Positions 26,801-34,179 of a stretch of DNA of 64,000 bases are shown piece after piece; the stretch's first letter is position 1; the number at the start of each line of letters is the position of its first letter. The stretch is from Porphyridium purpureum (lineage: Eukaryota; Rhodophyta; Bangiophyceae; Porphyridiales; Porphyridiaceae), in the NCBI GenBank assembly GCA_008690995.1, contig VRMN01000009.1, positions 62,001 through 126,000 of the forward strand. The letters are read 5' to 3'. The notes beneath the pieces are model-generated. The model was not told where the DNA came from and searched no databases. It was given only the letters and a program-made list of their open reading frames with translations. Position numbers and translations under genes: made by a program.

Positions 26801-28925
26801 CATTGCCATATCCGAAGGCATTGCCCGTTTTGGTGAGGACTGGCTTGCCATCGCGGGTAGGCCAGCATTCTTCATGCGCGGCCGCAAACCAGCCGGCTTG
26901 CGCGCGCGCGCAGCGGAACTGGGTGTGCTTCCAGTGCACGCAGCAGCAGCGAGCGACGCGACGCGGAACGACGCGACGCGAGCAGAGAGTAGCAGCGACG
27001 CAACGTATACAAGCGCGGCGACAGGGGGACCAGAGGACGAAGCGGCAGGTCTGGGGGTGGCAGAAGTTGTGGCCACAGCGGTGGCGATGGCCACGCCCGC
27101 CGGCCGCCATGCATTAGCATCCGAGCTTCGTGCGCTCAGCAGCACCGGCGCTCTGCCTTTCCGCCGCACGATGGACAAGGCAGTGGCGGCGCGCGTTCCG
27201 AACGCGCAATTCGTTAAGTTGAAGCTCCTCTTCAACAAGAAGAATTCAGAAATGCCTTCGTCGTTCCACAAGACGAAGTGCCGCATCGTCGCGCAAGGAT
27301 GCGTCGTGCTGGACGCCGATGGGCGTCGCGCGCGCGAAGAACCGTACCCTTTTGATCGCCCACCAGGTTTGCTGGCGATCCGCGCCTCGATGAGCATGGC
27401 GCTCATGCTCCATGGACCATCCGCCGACGGCGCCTTCTTCGACGTAACGTGTGCCTACCCCAGTGCACCATTGGGCGGCCGTCCGACATTCGGATATCTG
27501 CGCGACCTGGTCCCGGTCGTGAAGGGTCTAGTCAGCGAAGCTGACTACAGGAAGATGGCCGCGTGTAGCGAGCCTGTCGTCGAGCTACCGCAGGCTCTGT
27601 ACGGAATGAAAAGGAGCGGCAGCGACTTCAGCCACGACGCTCGCGAGCGTGTCCGGCGGCTTGGATGGCAAGAATCCAATGCGGACAAGAACCAGTACTG
27701 GCGCCGCGACGCGAACGGCAGCATGCTCACGCTGAGCATGTACGTCGACGATGGCGCACTCTTCGGCAATGCGAATGCGGTACGAGTGGCGGTCAAACAA
27801 CTGAAGACCGTTTTCAGAATCGACCAGAAGGTCGAATACATTGCAGACTCGGCGCGTACGCGCCCTATCAAGTATCTCGGCATGCACATCTATCGCAACG
27901 GCGGCCGATGGGTATTGGATTCGGGGGTGTACGCCACCCATGTGGCGAACGGCCACACCGCGGACAACTTGCGCGTGCGCAGCACGCCACTCAGCGAGCG
28001 GGTCGACGACAATGGTCCCGGCGGGCGCGCGTGCCCGACAAACAAGCGAACTGTGATTGGCCAACTGCTGTGGCTCAGCCGAACCACGCGAGCAGACATC
28101 GCTTATGCCACGGCGCATGTGGCGCGTTATGTCGACCGGTGGGGGCCAAGCGCGGATCGCGCGCTCGACGAGATCGTCGGGTATCTGAAGAAGCATGCGG
28201 ACGTCTGTCTGCAATACGACATACCCGCGACAGGCAGTCGCGACGTTCGGTTGCACGCATGGGCTGATGCCGACTTTTCGGCACCGTCATCCACGAGCGG
28301 CGCCGTGCTCTTCATATCGAATGGCAGATGCCGACACCTTGTAGACTGGACCAGTCGGCGCCAGCGGCGCGTCAGCACCTCGACGACCGAGGCTGAGTTG
28401 GTAGCGCTGCACGACGCAGCGCAAGGCAGCGTGTTCCCAGTGGCGACACTGGCGGAAGAACTTTTGAGGCGCTGGCCTCCGATCGTTGTGCGGTGCGACA
28501 ACGAGTCGACTTTGCGCGCGGTGGAGCGCGGCCACAGTGACCGGCTACTGCATGCGCCAAAGATGCAGCGCATCTCTCTGAGATGGTTGCACGAGATAGC
28601 AGCGGACGGACTCGTCAGGTTCGTCTATGTCGCTACGCGCGACAACGTCGCTGACGGCTTGACGAAGCCGATTGCCACCGACGTGTTTCGCGGCCATGCA
28701 GCCGCGTGGGGCCTGTACGGTGCAAGCTTATCCCTTGGCATCGCCCAGCGTATGACGCATGCTCGCTCCGCCGCAAACCGTGGCAACGCCTTCGCGATGC
28801 TCATGCAGCCCGACGACTGCGACGATGACGCTGGCATGCGCGGCTATGCGTACAGCCATGATGATGAGAAAATGTCGCGTGACAATGATCCGTACACCCG
28901 CTGGCACCTTGTCGAGCGAGTGTGA
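23871..28925 (+). CDS. Copia gag-pol polyprotein with zinc-finger and Myb/SANT-like module
   Basis: 1684 residues. A gag region holds a coiled coil (about 45-105), a retrotransposon-gag domain and a CHRC...THNC knuckle (about 448). Protease is DTGATHTF (about 505). Integrase has Asp about 652 (SIDIVDPG), Asp about 712 (RCDEGREF) and Glu about 748, spaced DD35E. Reverse transcriptase has FDVTCAYPSAP (about 1190) and YVDDGALFG (about 1290). RNase H has ADADFS (about 1465). Between integrase and reverse transcriptase are a Cys-pair finger (CTQCK...CEKC, about 912-928) and a Myb/SANT-like helix bundle (WSPAEDIAISEGIARFGEDW, about 970-1000), unusual for the family. The gag domain looks more like the Ty3-type Pfam gag than the usual Copia gag. 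It looks whole. Confidence 0.92.
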   Translation: MVMEYDMDRAAGASTPATPSPARGGANASATRLGAAASARRESAREETKREMAAMLNAAYAQMHRQLSEEFGAKMATELNTRTAIVQSELAELRSENVRLRALRDGSGGSGALPSCMRPAAMLYYGGERSTAAIMTWTAAARSRVYNPARSDWRSQGRLWTETEEEEAVSTLSTHLFGLAQLWYQALQPDQRPTSVEEFLLALQRRFEPKETENDVRDELQKMKQGAMSVQDFEAAFSEVCLRIPNLVDKDKLHYFTESLDTSIATHVALHFPPTYDDALRLALVADKVIFKRGRDQQPITARTYPSAMQPAYHPQMNYNQHGPVPMDLGTASGSRARVHERGYNDFQRDRSNEYQQQQHDQWSPAGPHRNLRANHAEQYAQSRADGRDGGWREPSTHGWNRGGGQNDARGRGQKRGAPQRGGASRPRPRQTPKSQQDGKKSNQRGRYYCHRCSVWGPATHNCADRRDDRDANLGGAELMTASAGKGLLKVNAWVNGRAMKAVIDTGATHTFLSESACAMVRVRTNSTANALTIRLADGTQCMSRGRATVNLAVLDSAEKQQDVVVYNGHNDLVIGLDWLRTNRFEMTIGGHSLGTAEAEHVEQDHCVLHMPSRDTCGICSAAKLRRARAVRRDDSVGKERGRAREFNDVVSIDIVDPGLAAVEGSRWLLTHLDEATGWFSAIGLADKSAAECIRGLTELQRGRGDWPRVLRCDEGREFMGEFDGFIAEKGVKKVTGVPYRANTHATHERKHADLNGAVRALLMQSGLPTAWYPFAAAYFCLARNLAWRGAKQEQTSFEQRLGLTWHKPIPAFGSGILIYDESRGKFEPKGLPAIVVGFTAPRPNDPRQPINLLALPIADLRPSAIRKVGEWKPLPDKWPLRRLALRPPDEAIATGDQWSRARDNAPDRAFCTQCKKIVGGSTECEKCILGPAPSRRHTGDGTCRQMHCQCNRDEHGKLASRAQYRRIELPWSPAEDIAISEGIARFGEDWLAIAGRPAFFMRGRKPAGLRARAAELGVLPVHAAAASDATRNDATRAESSSDATYTSAATGGPEDEAAGLGVAEVVATAVAMATPAGRHALASELRALSSTGALPFRRTMDKAVAARVPNAQFVKLKLLFNKKNSEMPSSFHKTKCRIVAQGCVVLDADGRRAREEPYPFDRPPGLLAIRASMSMALMLHGPSADGAFFDVTCAYPSAPLGGRPTFGYLRDLVPVVKGLVSEADYRKMAACSEPVVELPQALYGMKRSGSDFSHDARERVRRLGWQESNADKNQYWRRDANGSMLTLSMYVDDGALFGNANAVRVAVKQLKTVFRIDQKVEYIADSARTRPIKYLGMHIYRNGGRWVLDSGVYATHVANGHTADNLRVRSTPLSERVDDNGPGGRACPTNKRTVIGQLLWLSRTTRADIAYATAHVARYVDRWGPSADRALDEIVGYLKKHADVCLQYDIPATGSRDVRLHAWADADFSAPSSTSGAVLFISNGRCRHLVDWTSRRQRRVSTSTTEAELVALHDAAQGSVFPVATLAEELLRRWPPIVVRCDNESTLRAVERGHSDRLLHAPKMQRISLRWLHEIAADGLVRFVYVATRDNVADGLTKPIATDVFRGHAAAWGLYGASLSLGIAQRMTHARSAANRGNAFAMLMQPDDCDDDAGMRGYAYSHDDEKMSRDNDPYTRWHLVERV

Positions 28926-28965
28926 TTCGTTCCTTTGCAGCCAGCGCAGAAGTGATGAGGGGGTG

Positions 28966-29263
28966 CGTGGAATATAGTCATCCCTCTCTGCCTGCCTGAT
29001 GACGTGATGTGGAGTCATCAAATACTTAATGATGACAACTCTCCGTTGGTTGGTGACCGTAATGGTTAACCACAGTAGTATATCATTAGAGTGTGAGAGA
29101 CGGCCGACGAGTCGGCGCTCTGTCTCCTTTTGAGGTAAGAGCTAGGTTGTGTTAAGGAGTAAAGTCGTCTTGTTGTGGACCTCTTGCTTCAGCTAGACAC
29201 CAGTAGTTTACTATTGGTACACGTTTGGTATACGCGTGCTTCACGAAGACGCTATCATCAAAG
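28966..29263 (+). repeat. 3' LTR of the Copia element
   Basis: 298 bp, identical by eye to the 5' LTR, preceded by a short G-rich purine tract and followed by the target duplication CTCCA. Confidence 0.95.
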
Positions 29264-29268
29264 CTCCA

Positions 29269-29972
29269 TCTCCTCCGCGGATGTACAGTGGTGTGATGGC
29301 CGAGTACACTGACGCGCTGTACCTGATGTGCTGTAGATTCATGCGCCTGACACAGAATCACACACGGTGCACCGCGGTAGCGCTGTGACTGCGCGGCGGC
29401 GCGCTGTACTTGCGGCGGTGGTGTGTGTTGTTTTGCCGTTTCAGAACAAACGACGTCACTGTAAGCCGAAGAGCACTGTACCTTACCCTTGGAAAAACGC
29501 CGCGTTTCAGTTTCGTCTTGCGTCGCGCGTTCTATTGGGATGGGTGGGGTGGGTAGATCCAGTAAAAGACGGGTGTTCTGTGATTTCGGGAGGCATTGAG
29601 GGACTCAAGGAGAGAGAGGGCGCGACAAGCGGGCAGAATTGAAAGCAGAAGCGGAGGATGGCTGGGTGGCTGGGTGGGTGTGTTTGTTGGTGGTGGTGTT
29701 TGAATGAGGAAGATGGTCAAACGTGGTGTGTGCGGGTGACGCGGAGGGGAAAGGAGGGCGAGGGAATAGAGGGGTGAGGGTGTGGGCGTGAAAGGGATGC
29801 ATGCATGAGCGTGTTGTGCGGAACGCGGACGGACGGCAGGAGAGAGAGAAGAGAGAGAGAGAGAGAGGAAGGTGGGTGGGTGTAGTTGTGGTAGTGTATT
29901 TGCGTGCGTAAGAGAGAGAGGAGGCGCGCGGGTGGGTGGGTAAGCGGGGTTGTGAGGGGGAGGGAGGGAGCG
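29269..29972. other. Intergenic region before the disordered-protein gene
   Basis: No gene recognised. GTACAGT occurs at about 29283 and ACTGTAC at about 29475, with other GTAC words near 29317 and 29405. From 29600 on the strand becomes strongly purine- and GT-rich (GGTGGGTGG and GA runs), continuing to the next start codon. Confidence 0.5.
29840..29868 (+). repeat. (GA)n microsatellite in the leader of the 29973 gene
   Basis: A GA dinucleotide run within a 150-bp purine-rich leader that ends at the start codon; one of several such tracts in the window. Confidence 0.8.
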
Positions 29973-30917
29973 ATGGCGGATGATGATGTGTTGGTGCGGG
30001 CGCCGGATAGGTCAAAGCCAGTGGGAGAAGGTGGGGATAGGACCAAGGCGGCGACGGGGGTCGGAGATGTGTCGCGGACGCGCTCGCTGCAGCGCGGCAC
30101 CACCGCCACGCGGTCGTTCTCGCTCACGCGCGACGCGAGAATCCTCAGCTCGTCCGACTTTGTCGTAGAAGATATGCAGGGCACCGACGGAATGGGCGAT
30201 CGGCAGCAGTCCCGCGCCGAGCGCGATATCCTCATGACCTCGGCACGAACCCGGCTAGAAGCATTGTTTGCCGGGACGCCGTCCGAAATGTCCGAGGCCC
30301 CGCCGGCGCCCGACGACGTTCCGGAGCCGAACAGTGACGCATCCGCGTCGGTTGCGGCATCGGCGCTTGCGGCGGCGCTCGGCGCATCCCGAGGCACGAC
30401 GGCCGACAAGTCGGACTTTCTCAACACGTCCGCAGGCTCCGTGGATAGCATGAAAGGAGGCCATTCAGGTGCCGAGACCGGCTCGGGCGGGAATTCGACG
30501 CACGCGCTCGGAGGCGAGCGGAAGGGCGTGACCTCGCCGGCAGACCGACACCGAGGCGGCGTGCCCCCGCGCCCGGCGGGCGACAAACCAAAAGTCGTCT
30601 ACGCGAAACGCGAAAATTCCCTGAGCCGCGTTGCGCACCGCATGTCGATGCGACTGAACCGCGGCTCCTCCGCGCCTTTGGAAAGACCCTTGACCGAGCC
30701 GCCAGAACAGGAGGGCGTGATTGGCATGAAGCCTGGTGGCGCAGCGAGTGCGACGGTCTTACGTTCTCCAAACTCGGCACTGCTTTCGCCGGGATTGCCG
30801 AGCAGTGAGCACCTCCCGGAAATCGGCAGACACGACAGTTCGCTGAAGGATAAGATGAAGCGCGCGTTCGGGCGCGCCGCGAGCAAAGGCACGGCGGGCG
30901 GGAAACCGGTATACTAG
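29973..30917 (+). CDS. Low-complexity, probably disordered protein of unknown function
   Basis: 314 residues from MADDDVLVRAPDR. The frame is open to 29904, but the upstream codons are the purine-rich leader. No domain is recognised. The protein is rich in Ser, Gly, Ala and Arg, with basic Ser-bearing patches such as RTRSLQRGTTATRSFSL and ENSLSRVAHRMSMRLNRGS that resemble kinase target sites, and a basic helix near the end (SLKDKMKRAFGRAASKG). Codon use is like that of neighbouring genes, and the frame is uninterrupted for nearly 1 kb in a GC-rich genome, which supports a real gene. No function is proposed. Confidence 0.6.
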   Translation: MADDDVLVRAPDRSKPVGEGGDRTKAATGVGDVSRTRSLQRGTTATRSFSLTRDARILSSSDFVVEDMQGTDGMGDRQQSRAERDILMTSARTRLEALFAGTPSEMSEAPPAPDDVPEPNSDASASVAASALAAALGASRGTTADKSDFLNTSAGSVDSMKGGHSGAETGSGGNSTHALGGERKGVTSPADRHRGGVPPRPAGDKPKVVYAKRENSLSRVAHRMSMRLNRGSSAPLERPLTEPPEQEGVIGMKPGGAASATVLRSPNSALLSPGLPSSEHLPEIGRHDSSLKDKMKRAFGRAASKGTAGGKPVY

Positions 30918-31499
30918 CGTATGCGAGGCAAGAACGCGCAGTTCTAAACTAACTGGTCACGGTGTCGTGAGGTTGTAATATGAAATTTATCCTACTCTCT
31001 TGTTTCTTTGCGACGCTCTGAGGAGACGCTGACATGATCATGCCCACTTTTTCTCCTCAGGATGCGCGTTTTCAGAGCCGCGAGCGGATTGCCACGTGCC
31101 GCTGCGGACAAGGAAGCGTGCCATCAAACGCAAACAAGGCACTGTACACACCACAATAACTTTCTCCGTCTGACTGAAAGTAAACAAGGCGTGGGTCCGC
31201 CTCATGGTGCGGGCCTCACTGAAACGTTCATGCCTTTATAGCGGACACTTACGCCGTGCATGGAACACCGCGAGAAGTTCAACTTGCCTGCTTCACGTGC
31301 GTTTGTCAGTTTGGTCACAATTCGCGAAAAGGCTGCCACAGAAGCATACCGGAGGAGCGATGTCACTACACCTGCCATGCTTTGTGCGGCATCTCGTACA
31401 TGTAGCAGCGCCGTTCGCGGTAGAACGCTGTCTCCGGTACGCTGCGACTTGAGGGGCGAGCTTCGTAGCCAAAGATACAAAAATGTGTGTGAACATCGT
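30918..31499. other. Convergent intergenic region
   Basis: Shared 3' flank of the disordered-protein gene and the Sds3-like gene. Small frames on both strands look incidental. ACTGTAC lies at about 31142. Confidence 0.5.
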
Positions 31500-32288
31500 T
31501 CACGGATCAAACCCAGCCAGCTTGCGCCGCGCTATCGTCGTCTTACCAGCCTGTAGATGAGCAATCTGTAAGAGGTACTGCTTTCCATTCGTTGCCGCCA
31601 CTTGCATTTCATTCAGGTGGATTTGGGTGATCCGCGCGTTGAAGCGCAAGTTGTCGAGCTTACTGTTGATGACCACAAGGTTATTGAGCTCAAAAACCTC
31701 ATCAAAGAAGAAGAGCTTGCTGTGCGACACGTAGACGCCCTTTGGCACGTCCAAGGTTAACGCCTGCGTCACGAGCGGCTGCTTTGGCACGCTACGCTTT
31801 TCGACCTCCTGAAGTACGCTTTCGAGGTCGTGCTGGATTTCGTCGGGCGTTAGCGCAATGAGCTTGTTCCGCTGTCGATCCGGCGCGCCGTGCTGCTCGT
31901 CGTGTGGCGTGACTGAGTCCAGGTTGCACAGCTTGCGCTTGCGGTCAAGCTTTTGGTGCAAGCTCTGGAACGAAATGAGATCCATTCTGCGCTCCCTCTC
32001 GAGCCGAGATTTGAGCAGCGAGTCGCGCATGTAGCTGCGTCCGGCGTAATACTCATCCCACGCGGCGCTAATATCAGCCTTGTACGCGGCCTCCACTGCC
32101 TGCAGCTGGTACTTTTTCTGGTCTCGCGCAAGCAGCATGTACCGCTCATGCCGCCGATTCAGCTTCTCCAACCCGGCGCGAAGCTCAGCGTGCGTACCAT
32201 TCAATATATCACGCCGCTCTTCCAGTATCTGGTTCAGCTCCGCCTCCCACTTATCCCGCAGCTCCTGCGTCACTTCAACGTCGGACAT
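31500..32288 (-). CDS. Sds3/BRMS1-like subunit of a Sin3 histone deacetylase complex
   Basis: 262 residues. The N-terminal two thirds form a long charged helix with the family pattern: LEERRDILNGTHAELRAGLE, then RRHERYMLLARDQKKYQL and a Glu/Arg/Lys coiled coil to about residue 115. The C-terminal part (about 190-262) is a small beta-rich region containing KGVYVSHSKLFFFDEVFELN. In yeast and animals Sds3/BRMS1 proteins hold Sin3 and the Rpd3-type deacetylase together in the nucleus to repress transcription. The match is on coiled-coil patterns, so it is a family-level call. Confidence 0.65.
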   Translation of the reverse strand: MSDVEVTQELRDKWEAELNQILEERRDILNGTHAELRAGLEKLNRRHERYMLLARDQKKYQLQAVEAAYKADISAAWDEYYAGRSYMRDSLLKSRLERERRMDLISFQSLHQKLDRKRKLCNLDSVTPHDEQHGAPDRQRNKLIALTPDEIQHDLESVLQEVEKRSVPKQPLVTQALTLDVPKGVYVSHSKLFFFDEVFELNNLVVINSKLDNLRFNARITQIHLNEMQVAATNGKQYLLQIAHLQAGKTTIARRKLAGFDP

Positions 32289-33109
32289 CTTTCCTTTTCC
32301 CTCTCCTCAACCAGCACCTCCATCTCCCTCCCCGCCCGTCCTTCTTCCTGCTCCGCCTTCAAACATCAAAACGCTTCGGTGGATCGGCTTCTCGGTTTAT
32401 CTCTATCTTACTGTACCCAACCTTCGCATTGCACATCTGCCTAAAACATGTCATTATGCTTATGGTATTCGGATGTCAAACGAATGTCATTCTCGAAGCT
32501 GCACAGTCAGGATAGTGTACAGTGCTGTGAGCTTGGAACGGCGTGTCTGCCCAAGTGTACCTCAAGCGCAAATAAACATTGAATTGTAATGCATTTTGAA
32601 ATTATGTTTTAAGTTGCGGTACTTTAGTAGACGCGTAATGCGCGAACAAGTGTGTCCGTTTAGCCGAAGCTGAACGCCATGAAGTACACTTGAATGAACC
32701 AGAACCGCTTGGAGTGAAGGAGGTGAGAGGGCAAACCACGTGAGGGCGAGTGGAAAAGGGTGTGGGGTGGGAAGGAATCCGCGGGGAAGAACGCCGTCCG
32801 ACCGTGCAACGACGGGTCAAAGTCGGTACGCTACGGCGCACATCCTCGTCAAATCGTCCTCCTTGGGTTCCGGGAGGCTGCGTGAAAGTGGTGAGCGGTG
32901 TATCAAGGGGTGGTCTAGATCGAGTTTGGGTATTCGGCGGACGCGCTGATTGAGAACGGTCGCAGAGAAGACGACACGCGCGGGTGGAACGGTTGTTCGG
33001 CGTTAGAGGGAATCGTAGAGGGAGGAGCGGGAGTGGATATCAAAGATTTGCGGTGCGTATCTTCGAAAAGGCCGGGCGTGGCTTTACTGTGATCATTTTG
33101 GGGGACGAG
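32289..33109. other. Divergent intergenic region between Sds3-like and gamma-CA-like genes
   Basis: No gene seen. The first 60 bp are pyrimidine-rich on + (purine-rich in the Sds3-like leader). ACTGTAC at about 32410, GTACAGT at about 32517 and GTAC at about 32555 and 32684 fall upstream of the minus-strand gene. The open frame of the gamma-CA-like gene extends back to 32984. Confidence 0.5.
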
Positions 33110-33931
33110 ATGGCGAACCATACGCTTGCGCAGTTTGTGGTGTTGGTGAGGTATGAGGTCGGAATGTGGATACGTGAGACGGGCCTAGCGCTGGATCGAG
33201 TGGGGCTGCGCTGGCAAGGCCAGCGCTACTTTGCAGAGGCGCTTTCTCGACATAATAATGTTCTGACACTCGGTGCAGTACGGCCCCTGCTGGGTGAGAA
33301 GTGCTTTGTGGCGCCGTCTGCGGCGGTGCACGGCGAGGTCACCATTGCGGATGGCGCGTCGGTGTGGTACTCGGCAACCTTGCGTGGAGATTCTGACGCC
33401 ATCGAAGTGGGCTCAAATACCAATATTCAAGATCATGCGGTCGTCTTGACGTACAGAGATTACCACATCGAGAAACCGGGCAAGGTCATCATTGGTGACA
33501 ATGTGACGATCGGACATGGTGCTTTGATTCGTGCGGGCGTGCGAATCGGTGACACTGCGCTGATTGGAATGAACGCTGTACTCATGGAGGATTCTTCTGT
33601 CCAGCGATCAGCCATGCTGGCAGCCAGTGCCGTGCTCCCGAAGAAGGCCGTTGTGCCGGAAGGAGAGCTCTGGGCGGGAAACCCGGCAAAGTTCATGCGC
33701 AATCTCACTCCAGACGAGCTAGCGTCGATGGCGGACAGTGCTAGCAACTATGCCAAGCTTGCGCAGACGCACCGCGCTGCGAACGGGCTTTCAGCGGACC
33801 AGGTCTCTGCCGAAGCGAACCGTGAGGGCATTGCGAGGATGCGGGACATTATGAACCCGGTGGAGGAATCAGATTCCAGCGCCGTTGTCGAGCAGTCACA
33901 AGAGCATGAACCGTCCACCTCGACGCGGTAA
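33110..33931 (+). CDS. Gamma-carbonic-anhydrase-like protein (mitochondrial complex I type)
   Basis: 273 residues from MANHTLAQF, the start that aligns with plant gamma-CAs; the frame is open to 32984. The N-terminus (MWIRETGLALDRVG...WQGQ...EALSRH) is the signature of the gamma-CA subunits attached to mitochondrial complex I. The left-handed beta-helix follows (WYSATLRGD, NIQDHAVVL, IGDNVTIGHGAL, GELWAGNPAKFMR). Of the three zinc-ligand positions only His136 is kept. The first is Leu113 and the third Arg141, although His109 and His119 are nearby. It is therefore more like the plant CA-like (CAL) subunits and probably structural, not an active anhydrase. Confidence 0.9.
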   Translation: MANHTLAQFVVLVRYEVGMWIRETGLALDRVGLRWQGQRYFAEALSRHNNVLTLGAVRPLLGEKCFVAPSAAVHGEVTIADGASVWYSATLRGDSDAIEVGSNTNIQDHAVVLTYRDYHIEKPGKVIIGDNVTIGHGALIRAGVRIGDTALIGMNAVLMEDSSVQRSAMLAASAVLPKKAVVPEGELWAGNPAKFMRNLTPDELASMADSASNYAKLAQTHRAANGLSADQVSAEANREGIARMRDIMNPVEESDSSAVVEQSQEHEPSTSTR

Positions 33932-34179
33932 GTCCATGAAAACATCTCCGTCGAGGAATTATATTAAACGTTTCTTTCTTTCTTTTCTCGCCTTGAAACC
34001 ATGCACGAGTTGATTCGTACAGATGCCCACTTCCTGCGCAAGAACCAAGAGCACTATCTTCTTCTAGCGGGGAAAGGGATCTGACAGAGAAAAAGCACGC
34101 TCTTGGCCTTGCACAGTATGGTCGAGTGACCACGGAAGAGACCGTGCGCTGGTCGCCAAAGGTTCAATAATTCAGCCTG

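Larger units (their letters stand above)
23324..29268 (+). mobile_element. Ty1/copia LTR retrotransposon, looks whole and young, with target duplication
   Basis: The element spans 23329-29263, flanked by the 5-bp duplication CTCCA at 23324-23328 and 29264-29268. Two LTRs of 298 bp appear identical by eye, implying a very recent insertion. The ends read CG...AG rather than the canonical TG...CA. Directly after the 5' LTR, GGTTATGAGCCCAGCC (23627-23642) is complementary to the anticodon arm of initiator tRNA-Met, the half-tRNA primer known from Drosophila copia. A short purine tract (about 28957-28963) precedes the 3' LTR. One long frame inside encodes gag, protease, integrase, reverse transcriptase and RNase H, in Copia order. 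Confidence 0.95.

Noticed and set aside
29269-29972. Possible solo LTR or second element next to the Copia insertion
   Set aside because: No further copy of the LTR ends or internal sequence is visible beyond the CTCCA duplication.
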